Shown in pieces: positions 1-7,606 of a DNA stretch of 25,399 nucleotides. Both the position numbers and the translations under genes were made by a program. The notes beneath the pieces are model-generated. The model was not told where the DNA came from. It searched no databases and saw only the letters and a list, made by a program, of their open reading frames with translations. Source of the stretch: an uncultured Pseudomonadota bacterium (GTDB taxonomy: Bacteria; Myxococcota_A; UBA796; GCA-2862545); NCBI GenBank assembly GCA_937891875.1, contig CALATR010001186.1, forward strand, positions 1-25,399. Reading direction: 5' to 3'. Each line of letters starts with the position of its first letter. The first letter of the stretch is position 1.

Positions 1-4
1 CGCT

Positions 5-823
5 GTGCGAAGCTCGCTTGTCCTGACGTCGCTGCTGCTCGGTGTCACCGCCGGATTGTCCGCCTGTGGAGGTGGGGATCCTGACGCGCGCGTCACGGCG
101 ACGCTGCACACCGGCATGTGCGACTGGTACGGCGACCAGTGGCTGGGCGTAGAGCGCGTGAGCGTGGCCGTCGAGTACGCCCCCGGCAGCCTCCCGGATC
201 GGTCGCTGCCCACCATGGTCGGCAGCTGCAGCCTGGAGACCATCCTCTTCGCGGACGAGGCGCGCTTCGACAACGGTGCCGAGCTCCCCAAGGTAAACGG
301 CACCCCCCGCTGGGCCTCGGTCGAGGAGAGCGGATCGCTGACCGAGGAGATCACCGGCCTGTGGACGGGCAGCAAGCAGTTCAGCGGCGGCTGCACCACC
401 GTCGCCGACGTCGCCCCGGACGGTTTCGCCCTCGAGGCCGCCGGTGACCTCGACGGCATCACCACCCCGCCCCCCGGCTCGCCCGGCCTCGTCTACATCG
501 ATGGCGAGCTCGAGCACGACTGGACCGGCGTGGTCCAGCGCGGCAACCCGCTCCCGCTGTCCTGGGACGGCGCCGGCTGGGACGAGACCTTCGTCCAGAT
601 CCGCCAGGTCAACGGCGGCAACGTGCGCCAGACCCTGACCTGCAACACGACGGGCCTGTCCTCCTTCAAGGTCGACAACAGCGTCTGGGGCCAGCTCGAC
701 GACGTCGGTGCCGAGGCCATCGAGGTCTACGTCGGCTTCCAGAACGTCCGAGTCGTCAAGCAGAAGGGCGAGACCGTCGAGGCGATCACCCGGATCGCGC
801 ACTCGATCGAGACGGACGAGTAG
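5..823 (+). CDS. Uncharacterised lipoprotein, 272 aa
   Basis: It begins at a GTG only five bases into the window, so an earlier start outside the window cannot be excluded. The N-terminus is a typical lipoprotein signal: basic residues, a hydrophobic stretch rich in Leu, Val and Gly, and the lipobox LSAC with Cys21 as the predicted lipidated residue, followed by a flexible GGGD. This predicts an envelope-anchored protein. The mature part, about 250 residues, is rich in Trp, Gly, Thr and Asp with short alternating hydrophobic stretches, suggesting a beta-rich fold. Further cysteines in the mature part could form disulphides. I recognise no known domain. It ends 54 bases before the next lipoprotein gene on the same strand, so the two may be co-transcribed. 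The reading frame and lipobox are clear; the function is unknown. Confidence 0.75.
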   Translation: MRSSLVLTSLLLGVTAGLSACGGGDPDARVTATLHTGMCDWYGDQWLGVERVSVAVEYAPGSLPDRSLPTMVGSCSLETILFADEARFDNGAELPKVNGTPRWASVEESGSLTEEITGLWTGSKQFSGGCTTVADVAPDGFALEAAGDLDGITTPPPGSPGLVYIDGELEHDWTGVVQRGNPLPLSWDGAGWDETFVQIRQVNGGNVRQTLTCNTTGLSSFKVDNSVWGQLDDVGAEAIEVYVGFQNVRVVKQKGETVEAITRIAHSIETDE

Positions 824-877
824 GGTCGCATAGGATGGCCCTCCAGCTCCCGTGTGTTCGCGGGGGCGGAGGAATTC

Positions 878-3292
878 ATGACCCGCGCCCTGCTCCTGAC
901 CCTCGCCTTCCTCGCCGCCTGCGGTCCCGCCCAACGCCTGATGCGGGAGGGGCGGCAGGCCGAGGCTGCCCGCCAGTGGGGGGTCGCCTACCGCGCCTAT
1001 GACAGCGCGCTCCGCTACAAGCCCGGCCACCCCGAGGCCCTCGCCCACCGCGGGATCGCCCGGGACGCCCTGCTCGACGACCTGCACCGGCGGCTGGAGC
1101 AGGCGTTCGCCGACGGCGCGCTCGACCGGGTGAAGCCCCTGCTCGGCGAGGCGCGCAACTACGATCCCGATCCCGCCTGGGTCGAGAGCTGGCAGGAGCG
1201 GTGGCGCACCACCTGGATCGACAGGATGGAGGCCGGTTATTCCCAGGCCGATCGCGAGGGTGCCGCCGGCGATCGCTGGGTCTACGCCGCCATGTGGTCG
1301 CTGCTCGACGACAGCGCGGCCCGGGACCGGGCGATGGAGGACGCGTTCACCGACATCCTCGCGAGCGACTGGCCCGCCATGGGCCTGCGCGCCGACGGCC
1401 GGCTCGCTCGGGACCTGCGCGGCGATCTCGCCGTGCGCTGGCGCCAGTCCGACTGGGCGGAGGTGCCGCTCACCGCTGGTCGCGCGCCCCTCGCCCTGGA
1501 CCTGCGCGTCGACAAGCTCGGCTGTGAGACCACCCGCACCGGGACCCGCACCGAGATCCACGGCTACAAGGACGGCACCATGGTGCCCAACCCGATGGTG
1601 CCCGAGCTGAACCGCGACATCCGCGACAGCCTGGCCCAGCTGGACGCCGCCCGCGGCGAGCTCGACCAGCGCCAGGCCACCGAGGACCAGACCTGGCGCG
1701 CCGCCGAGGCTGCCCGCCGCGATCTCGACCGCGCCGTGCCCGAGCTCGACGCCATGCAGCGCGAGGTGTACGCCGCCGCCGAACGTCGCGACGCCCTGCA
1801 CGCCGCCGTCGGCGAGGCCGAGTCCGCCGCCGACACCCTCCACCACCTCCGAGGCGAGCGCGACCAGCTCCAGGGCGAGCGCGACGAGCTGCTCACCCGC
1901 CGCGACGCCGCGAGCGCGGAGGTCGCCCGCCTGGCGTCCCGACTCGAGCGAGTCGAGAGCCGCCTCGCCGACGCCAGGGCCCAGCTCCAGCAGGCCCGGC
2001 GGCAGGCTCGAACCGCCCGCCAGGACGAGGAGGCGGCCCGCGAGCGGCTGGCCGAGGTGAAGGCGTCCCGGGCCGAGATCGTCGCGAAGCTCGAGGCCCT
2101 CGGCATCGACGATCCGCAGCCTCCCGAAGGCAAGATCCCCATGCCTCGCCTGCTGGAGCGCCAGGAGCAGGCCCATCAGGCCCTCGGTGATGCGAGGTCG
2201 ACCCAGGACGCGCTCCAGCGGGCACGCGACCGGGCCGCCGAGGCGGCCACGACGGGTGGGGAGGCGGAACAGGCCGCCCTCGTCGAGGCCGAAGCGAAGC
2301 TGGCCGCCCACGTCGCGGTGCTGGAGGACGCCGAGGACAAGGCGCGCCGGGCGGACATCGCGGTGCTCGAGGCGCGCCTGTTCCAGCTCGATCGACGGGT
2401 GGCCGGCGCCACCGCGGCTGTCGAGGACGCAGCCCGCGCCGAGGCCGAAGCGCGCAGCGCCGCCGACGCGCTCGAGCCCGCAGTCCGCCAGTCCGAGGCC
2501 AACCGCGATCGCATCGCTGCCGATCACGAGCAGGCAACACGGCAGTTCAAGGGGATCGACGACCGGATCAGCCGGATCGAGCACCGCCTGCCACGCCTGC
2601 GCGACCGCATGAACGCCCTGCGCCCGGTGGCCCAGGACCTCGGCAACCGCCAGGAGGCCTTCCGCCGGGCGCTCGGCGAGTGGCGGGCCATGGAGGCGGA
2701 TCTCGGCGCGATGGGCCGCATCGTCGCGGAGCTGACCGGACGCCGCGACGACACCGCCCAGTCCCACGCCATCGCCCGGGCCAACCGGATCGAGGCCGCC
2801 AGCGTGGTCGACGGCTGGGTCGATCGCCTGGAGACCCTGAAGGCCGAGCTCGAGCGCCAGCCAGACCGGGTCGAGCTCGAGAAGTCCGATCCCTACACGG
2901 TCACGAGCTTCCGCCGCACCTGCGCCGCACAGGCGCGCTGGGTCGTGCGCGGCCACCAGGGCGAGCGCAGCGACACCATCGCGCTCACCCAGGTGGACGA
3001 GGACGACACCTGGGCCCCGAACCGTCGCACCGGCCTGCGTGGTGATCCCCTCGCCTTCGCGATCCCCGACGATCAGGTGATGCTCGCCCTGCGCGCCCAG
3101 CTCTCGACCGACCTGGCCACCGTGCTCTTCGACGCGGTGCGGGTGGAGGGCGCGACCCTGCGCGAGGACGCCCCCGACGAGCGCGACGCCCGGACCCGCA
3201 CCCTGCTGCTGGCCCGGTTCATGAATCCCGAGGAAGACCTGCTCGCCGCGCACCTCGAGGCGTCGTACCAGCTGCCCGGAGAGGATCCCTGA
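878..3292 (+). CDS. Lipoprotein with TPR-like start and very long coiled coil, 804 aa
   Basis: The start is taken at ATG 878 because GGAGGA lies at 868-873; the frame is open from 854, but a GTG start there would put eight residues before the signal peptide. Residues 1-15 form a lipoprotein signal with lipobox LAAC (Cys15). Residues about 17-75 look like one or two TPR-type helical hairpins (GRQAEAARQWGVAYRAYDSA). Residues about 195-240 form a short globular part with Cys216. Residues about 245-665 are an almost unbroken Ala/Glu/Arg/Leu-rich heptad pattern, hence a long coiled coil. It contains a Pro-rich break near 409-420 and a TTGG near 457. Residues 670-804 return to a globular sequence with Cys682. 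The layout suggests a globular domain with a coiled coil inserted into it, projecting into the periplasm. It overlaps the next gene by one base (TGATG). Function unknown. Confidence 0.85.
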   Translation: MTRALLLTLAFLAACGPAQRLMREGRQAEAARQWGVAYRAYDSALRYKPGHPEALAHRGIARDALLDDLHRRLEQAFADGALDRVKPLLGEARNYDPDPAWVESWQERWRTTWIDRMEAGYSQADREGAAGDRWVYAAMWSLLDDSAARDRAMEDAFTDILASDWPAMGLRADGRLARDLRGDLAVRWRQSDWAEVPLTAGRAPLALDLRVDKLGCETTRTGTRTEIHGYKDGTMVPNPMVPELNRDIRDSLAQLDAARGELDQRQATEDQTWRAAEAARRDLDRAVPELDAMQREVYAAAERRDALHAAVGEAESAADTLHHLRGERDQLQGERDELLTRRDAASAEVARLASRLERVESRLADARAQLQQARRQARTARQDEEAARERLAEVKASRAEIVAKLEALGIDDPQPPEGKIPMPRLLERQEQAHQALGDARSTQDALQRARDRAAEAATTGGEAEQAALVEAEAKLAAHVAVLEDAEDKARRADIAVLEARLFQLDRRVAGATAAVEDAARAEAEARSAADALEPAVRQSEANRDRIAADHEQATRQFKGIDDRISRIEHRLPRLRDRMNALRPVAQDLGNRQEAFRRALGEWRAMEADLGAMGRIVAELTGRRDDTAQSHAIARANRIEAASVVDGWVDRLETLKAELERQPDRVELEKSDPYTVTSFRRTCAAQARWVVRGHQGERSDTIALTQVDEDDTWAPNRRTGLRGDPLAFAIPDDQVMLALRAQLSTDLATVLFDAVRVEGATLREDAPDERDARTRTLLLARFMNPEEDLLAAHLEASYQLPGEDP

Positions 3293-3711
3293 TGACCGAC
3301 GCCACCGCCCGCTTCCACGTCCGCTTCGGCTGGCTCGCGCTGGCGGTGTTCGTCACCGTGGGACTCGTGCTGGAGGCCCTGCACGGCTTCAAGCTCGGCT
3401 GGTACGTGGACGTCGGCGCGGAGAACCGGCGGCTGATGCTCACCCTCGGCCACGCCCACGGATCGCTTTTGGGTCTGTTGAACCTGGGTTTTGCCGCGAG
3501 CGCCCGCTTCCTGCCCGACGCCCTGCCCACCACCCTCGCCTCCTGGGGCCTGCGGGTGAGCACGGTGCTCCTGCCGGCGGGCTTCCTCACCGGCGGGCTC
3601 TTCCTCGCCGGCACCGACCCCGGCCTCGGCGTGTTCCTCGTTCCGGTCGGCGGACTCGCGCTCCTGGTCGCGGTCCTCGGCGCCGCCGTCGCGAGCTTCG
3701 CTACTCGCTGA
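3292..3711 (+). CDS. Small four-helix membrane protein with HAHG motif, 139 aa
   Basis: The start codon overlaps the stop of the lipoprotein gene (TGATG), so translation is probably coupled. Hydropathy read by eye gives four membrane helices: about residues 13-30, 47-66, 80-103 and 110-136. A conserved-looking stretch in helix 2, LTLGHAHGSLLGLLNLGF, has two His in an HAHG motif that could bind metal or haem, but no cofactor is proven. The C-terminus ends shortly after the last helix. I do not recognise a characterised family; similar four-helix proteins with a histidine-rich helix 2 are usually annotated as hypothetical. Its last 11 bases overlap the 3' end of the convergent multiheme cytochrome gene. 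Confidence 0.75.
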   Translation: MTDATARFHVRFGWLALAVFVTVGLVLEALHGFKLGWYVDVGAENRRLMLTLGHAHGSLLGLLNLGFAASARFLPDALPTTLASWGLRVSTVLLPAGFLTGGLFLAGTDPGLGVFLVPVGGLALLVAVLGAAVASFATR

Positions 3712-5734
3712 CCACCACCGGGCGGTCGTCGCGCACGGTCTGCATCAGCCGCACCAGGTCCATGTCCAGCCCGTCGTCATCCATGAAGACCTCGGGTGAA
3801 CCCTGTGGCTCGCTCGCCTCCCACCGCTCGACCACCCGGCGCATCACCTCCTGTCGGGCCTCGGCGGGGGCGGTGTAGTCGTAGTCGAGGTCGGCGTAGC
3901 CCTCGTGGCGGCGCAGGCTCTCTCCGGCGATCGCGCGCACCGCGCTGTACGGATCGTCGAGCGCCTGGGCCAGCACGCCGGGGACCCACTGCCGACCGCT
4001 CGCCTGCAGCGCCGGCTCCCAGCCCAGGTGCCAGGCGTAGACCGCGCGCTGGGCCGCATCCCCGCGGAGCAGGCGGTCGATCGCGGTGCTGCGCACGTCC
4101 CCCGCGATGGGCGGCACCTCGTGGCCGTACCAGTCGGCGAGCTTGCCCGCGGTCCAGGACAGGGGCTTGTCGAGGTGACACAGGGTGCAGGCGTCCGGGC
4201 GCCCGGTGCGGTGGGTGCGCATGGCGTCGGGACTGTCGATGCGGTGGGCGCGCATGGCGGTCAGCAGCCCGAGCGTGGTGTGGGGCATGTGGCAGTTCAT
4301 GCAGCGACTGCCAGCAGAGTCGGCCCCGTGGTGGGTGTGGGCGGTGCCGGCGCTGGCCTCGGGCTCGTGGCAGGACACGCAGGCTGCATCGCCGCGCATG
4401 CCGTCGCGGAGCTGATCATCGCGGGATCCACCGTGCAGGTCGTGGCAGGTGATGCAGGTGAGGCCCCCCTTGGCGCAGGCGCTGGCGAGCAGGCCGTTGC
4501 TGTCGCGCCCGGCGACCCGGATGGTGCCGTCGCGCCAGAACGCCGACGCCATCAGCAGTGGATCGTCGTCGACCGTGTCCTGGAGCCACTCCGGGTAGGG
4601 CGGCGCCTCGACGTAGGGCACGACTCGGGCCCAGGGCTGCAGCGTCTCGCCCACGGGGAACGGCGTGCCGTGGCCTTCGCTGCGGACCAGCTCGCCGTGG
4701 CACTGGGCGCAGACGGCGATGCTGCGATCAGCAGGAAGATCCGCCGGATTGACGATGTGCGGCGCCTCGGTCGCCCCCACCCGGGCAGCGTAGCGGGACA
4801 CCGGCTCGCGCATGGCGTCGGCGTGGTCGCGGGCCGGTCCGTGGCAGGCCTCGCAGGCGATGCCCAGCTCGGCGACGTGGGCCTTCGTGGGCGAGCCGTC
4901 GGCGAACCACTCAGCCGTCGGACCGACGCTGTGGCACTGATCGCAGGCCTCGCTCCAGGTCTGCTCCCAGTCGGCGTGGCCGGGGAGATCGTCGGGAGGC
5001 TGCAAGAACGTGTCCTCCTCGTGCACCCAGCGCTGCTCCCGGATGAACCAGGCGAAGGGGAACTGCTGGAGGCGGCCGCGCACCTGGACCCGGCCGAGGT
5101 AGGAGAGGATCCGCGCCCGCGCGCCATCGTCGAGCTCCAGCGCTGGGTGGGACGCGACCCGCAGGCCCCGGGCGAGCTCCTGGGGCATGAGGCCGCCCTC
5201 GACCAGCCGGGCCGCGTCCCCCGCCTCGTGACACCCGCCACAGTGACGCTCGTAGGCCTGCTTTGCCTCAGGCATGGCCTCGGCGTCGGCCCAGGGAAGG
5301 GGCAGCCAGTAGAGCTGCATGTGGTGCGAGCCGGTCGTCATCACCACCGGCAGGCGCTCCCGGTCGGCAGACGCGGAGCCGTCAGTGCCGGGGACGGGCG
5401 CGTCGACCAGGAAGCGATCGCCGTCGCGCACGAGCCACCAGCTGACCCCGCCCGCCGACAGGGTGCCGGTCCAGGGAGCCACCACCGTGTCCGGGGTCGC
5501 ACGCTGGGTCATGGTCCGGTGGTAGCTCTGCTTCCAGGTGGCGTACGCATCGGGATGACACGTCTGGCAGCTGCGGCTTCCGGTGTAGGCGCTGTCGACC
5601 TCGGCGGTGCGATCGGAGGGGGTCACGTCGACGACGGACTCGGGCCGTGGCCACACGATCGCCGCGGCGAGCCCGCCCAGCACGCACACGACAGCCAGGG
5701 CCGCGCGCACGGGAACGCGCCAGGGCAGCACCAC
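3701..5734 (-). CDS. Membrane-anchored nine-heme c-type cytochrome, HEAT-like C-terminus
   Basis: Nine CxxCH haem-attachment motifs are visible, at residues 56-60, 165-169, 264-268, 294-298, 342-346, 427-431, 452-456, 478-482 and 516-520, numbered from GTG 5734. An N-terminal hydrophobic helix (about 9-28) anchors the protein, with the haem domains on the periplasmic side. Motifs 6-9 are closely spaced and carry extra His (HDLHGG, CHMPH, HRIDSPDAMRTH), typical of the doubled-CxxCH and cytochrome c554-like multiheme families. Residues about 545-625 look like HEAT-type helical repeats, a known pairing with such cytochromes. The likely role is extracytoplasmic electron transfer; substrate unknown. 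The start is uncertain: GTG 5734 lacks a Shine-Dalgarno sequence, and an AGGAG at 5809-5813 points to an ATC at 5800, which would add a second hydrophobic segment. The gene converges on, and overlaps, the upstream membrane-protein gene. Confidence 0.9.
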   Translation of the reverse strand: MVLPWRVPVRAALAVVCVLGGLAAAIVWPRPESVVDVTPSDRTAEVDSAYTGSRSCQTCHPDAYATWKQSYHRTMTQRATPDTVVAPWTGTLSAGGVSWWLVRDGDRFLVDAPVPGTDGSASADRERLPVVMTTGSHHMQLYWLPLPWADAEAMPEAKQAYERHCGGCHEAGDAARLVEGGLMPQELARGLRVASHPALELDDGARARILSYLGRVQVRGRLQQFPFAWFIREQRWVHEEDTFLQPPDDLPGHADWEQTWSEACDQCHSVGPTAEWFADGSPTKAHVAELGIACEACHGPARDHADAMREPVSRYAARVGATEAPHIVNPADLPADRSIAVCAQCHGELVRSEGHGTPFPVGETLQPWARVVPYVEAPPYPEWLQDTVDDDPLLMASAFWRDGTIRVAGRDSNGLLASACAKGGLTCITCHDLHGGSRDDQLRDGMRGDAACVSCHEPEASAGTAHTHHGADSAGSRCMNCHMPHTTLGLLTAMRAHRIDSPDAMRTHRTGRPDACTLCHLDKPLSWTAGKLADWYGHEVPPIAGDVRSTAIDRLLRGDAAQRAVYAWHLGWEPALQASGRQWVPGVLAQALDDPYSAVRAIAGESLRRHEGYADLDYDYTAPAEARQEVMRRVVERWEASEPQGSPEVFMDDDGLDMDLVRLMQTVRDDRPVVVSE

Positions 5735-5797
5735 GGCGGCGAGCGCCAGGCAGGCCCCGATGGCGACCAGGGCGGCCGCGGTGGCGTCGACTCCGAG

Positions 5798-5813
5798 GAT
5801 GGTGCTCGCTCCT
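5798..5813 (-). promoter_or_regulatory. Shine-Dalgarno plus candidate ATC start for the multiheme cytochrome
   Basis: Reading the minus strand, AGGAG (5813-5809) is followed by an 8-base spacer and ATC (5800-5798), in frame with the cytochrome. No ATG, GTG or TTG lies in frame between the AGGAG and GTG 5734, and that GTG has no purine-rich sequence before it. Starting at ATC adds 22 residues, including a run of Ala, Leu and Val that looks like a first membrane helix. The site lies just past the stop of the upstream DUF962 gene (TAG at 5817-5815), a spacing expected inside an operon. Confidence 0.45.
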
Positions 5814-5814
5814 G

Positions 5815-6198
5815 CTACTTCGAGGGCTCTGCGGCAGCGTCATCCGCGGTCGGCCCGGTACCCGGCTCGTAGACCGGACCGTCGGGCATGTAGCGCGAGA
5901 GCTGCCCGGTGACGGCGAGGCCGAGCATGACGAAGTCGCCCATCAGGGACCACACCGGGTAGCGGAACGTCGCCGGCCGGTTCTTCTCGACGAAGAAGTG
6001 ACCGACCCACGCCCAGCCGTAGCCGAGCACCGGCACCGCGAGCAGGAGCCACGGATTGAGCGTCACGATTGCCGTGAGCAGGGTCAGCACGGCCAGGGAC
6101 GTGCCGATGTAGTGCAGAACCCGGTTTGTCCCCACGCCGTGTTCCGACAGGTAGTAAGGGAAGAACGCCCAGAAAGTCTCGAAACGCCCTTGTGCCAT
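5815..6198 (-). CDS. DUF962 / Mpo1-like membrane protein, 127 aa
   Basis: The sequence matches the DUF962 (YGL010w/Mpo1-like) family: an early FFPYYLSEHG...R.LHYIGT segment, a central GYGWAWVGHFFVEKNRPATF segment and a following YPVWSLMGD segment. The conserved His residues in these motifs are the metal ligands proposed for yeast Mpo1, an Fe(II)-dependent dioxygenase that shortens 2-hydroxy fatty acids. The activity of bacterial members is mostly untested. Three or four membrane helices are apparent. The start is set at ATG 6198 because GGAGG sits five bases upstream; the GTG at 6204 would be too close to that site. A candidate promoter motif GTTAGC lies at 6228-6223. The cytochrome gene follows on the same strand. 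Confidence 0.85.
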   Translation of the reverse strand: MAQGRFETFWAFFPYYLSEHGVGTNRVLHYIGTSLAVLTLLTAIVTLNPWLLLAVPVLGYGWAWVGHFFVEKNRPATFRYPVWSLMGDFVMLGLAVTGQLSRYMPDGPVYEPGTGPTADDAAAEPSK

Positions 6199-6287
6199 CA
6201 CCACCTCCGGTCAAGCCGTCTTGCTAACCCGGAGGCATTTCGGGCGCAGAGTCCGATCCGCGTTAGTCGACCCGCTCCGGAGGAAGA

Positions 6288-7187
6288 ATGCGTCGCCTGC
6301 GCCGCAAGAAGAACAACCTGAGCGCCGCCGAGCTCGATGAGATGCGGGCCGCCTGCCAGCTCGCCGCCGAGACCCTGATGATGGTCGGGGAGCACATCAA
6401 GCCGGGCATGACCACCGACGAGATCAACACCCTCGTCCACGACTACACGCTCGCCCACGACGCCTACCCGGCGCCGCTCAACTACGGCGGCACCCGCGAC
6501 CGCGTCCCCTTCCCCAAGAGCGTGTGCACCTCGGTCAACGAGTGCGTCTGCCACGGCATCCCCGGCCCTTATGTGCTGAAGGACGGCGACATCGTCAACG
6601 TCGATGTCACCTCGCTCCTGCCCGCCAAGGACGGCTTCTTCGGCGACACCTCGGCCACGTTCTACGTCGGCGAGCCCACCCCGGTCGCCAAGCACCTGGT
6701 CGAGGTGACCCGCGAGTGCCTGGAGATCGGCATCGCCCAGGTCCGGCCCGGCGCGCGCGTCGGCGACATCGGCCACGCGATCCAGCAGCACGCCGAGTCC
6801 AAGGGCTGCTCCGTCGTGCGCGAGTACACCGGCCACGGCATCCACCGGGTCTTCCACGACGAGCCCAGCATCCACCACTACGGACGCCCCGGCACCGGCG
6901 CCGTGCTCAAGCGCGGCATGATCTTCACCATCGAGCCGATGATCAACCTGGGCCGCAAGGAGATCGTGCACCTGGACGACGGCTGGACGGTGCTCACGCG
7001 AGATCGGAGCTTGTCCGCCCAGTTCGAGCATACGGTCCTCGTAACGCGCTCCGGTGTGGAGGTCCTGACCCGCCGCCCCGGACTGCTGAAGAACTGTGAG
7101 GACGTGCCCTGGGCCCGGCTTGGCCCCCTGTCCTCCGCCATCGGCCCCGCGCCCTCGTCCGAGGACGAGGCCCGCAGCTCAGCCTGA
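6288..7187 (+). CDS. map: Methionine aminopeptidase, type I
   Basis: Removes the initiator methionine from nascent proteins in the cytoplasm. All five metal ligands of the pita-bread fold are present: Asp106 (VNVDV), Asp120 (FFGDTSATF), His183 (TGHGIH), Glu216 (FTIEPM) and Glu247 (QFEHTV). His89 in CHGIPG and His190 in RVFHDEP match the conserved substrate-site histidines. The start ATG has GGAGGA at 6279-6284. The protein is 299 aa against about 250-265 for many type I enzymes. The extra length is a basic N-terminal segment (RRLRRKKNN) and a Pro/Ser/acidic tail of about 35 residues after the catalytic domain. The basic N-terminus could aid ribosome binding, which is inference. It is divergent from the DUF962 gene, with 89 bases between the two starts. 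Confidence 0.95.
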   Translation: MRRLRRKKNNLSAAELDEMRAACQLAAETLMMVGEHIKPGMTTDEINTLVHDYTLAHDAYPAPLNYGGTRDRVPFPKSVCTSVNECVCHGIPGPYVLKDGDIVNVDVTSLLPAKDGFFGDTSATFYVGEPTPVAKHLVEVTRECLEIGIAQVRPGARVGDIGHAIQQHAESKGCSVVREYTGHGIHRVFHDEPSIHHYGRPGTGAVLKRGMIFTIEPMINLGRKEIVHLDDGWTVLTRDRSLSAQFEHTVLVTRSGVEVLTRRPGLLKNCEDVPWARLGPLSSAIGPAPSSEDEARSSA

Positions 7188-7203
7188 GAGGGAAGACGAG
7201 CCC

Positions 7204-7593
7204 ATGGCCACGATCGCCGTCGTCGACGACCATCCCGGCGTGCTCGCGTTCTGCGCGAAGGCGCTGGAGCGCGCGGGGCACAACATTGTCGCCCTTCCGG
7301 ACGCGTCCAACCTGATGGAGCACGTGACCGCGGACGACCTGGACGCGGTGGTGCTGGACCTGTTCCTGCCACCACCGGACGGTCTGGAGGTCCTGGGCAA
7401 GCTCCGCAAGCACCACCCGGAGCTCCCAGTGGTGGCGATCAGCGGCGGCCCGTCGGACTACGGCGACGTGACCGCCGCCTCGACCTACCTCCGGGTCGCG
7501 TCGCACCTGGGTGCGGCGGAGGTGCTGCAGAAGCCACTGGAGCCCCAGGCCCTGGTCGAGGCGGTCCAGGACGCCCTGGACGCAGGCGCCTAG
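7204..7593 (+). CDS. Stand-alone response regulator receiver protein, 129 aa
   Basis: A single CheY-like receiver domain with no output domain. Conserved residues are visible: the acidic pair Asp8-Asp9 (VVDDH), the phosphoacceptor Asp52 (VVLDLFLP), Ser80 (VAISGG) in the Thr/Ser position, and Lys110 followed by Pro (LQKP). ATG 7204 is chosen because the domain begins there and a GAGGGA purine stretch lies at 7188-7193; the frame is open further upstream only because it overlaps map. It starts 16 bases after map ends, so it may be co-transcribed with it. It converges on a hybrid histidine kinase gene only 13 bases away, a natural candidate partner. The likely role is phosphorelay intermediate or protein-protein signalling. 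Confidence 0.9.
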   Translation: MATIAVVDDHPGVLAFCAKALERAGHNIVALPDASNLMEHVTADDLDAVVLDLFLPPPDGLEVLGKLRKHHPELPVVAISGGPSDYGDVTAASTYLRVASHLGAAEVLQKPLEPQALVEAVQDALDAGA

Positions 7594-7606
7594 GCGTTCA
7601 GGGTCA

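Noticed and set aside
3905..5872. 655-codon open frame antisense to the multiheme cytochrome
   Set aside because: It runs opposite a gene with nine haem motifs, has no recognisable domain, and is expected in GC-rich DNA with strong third-position bias.
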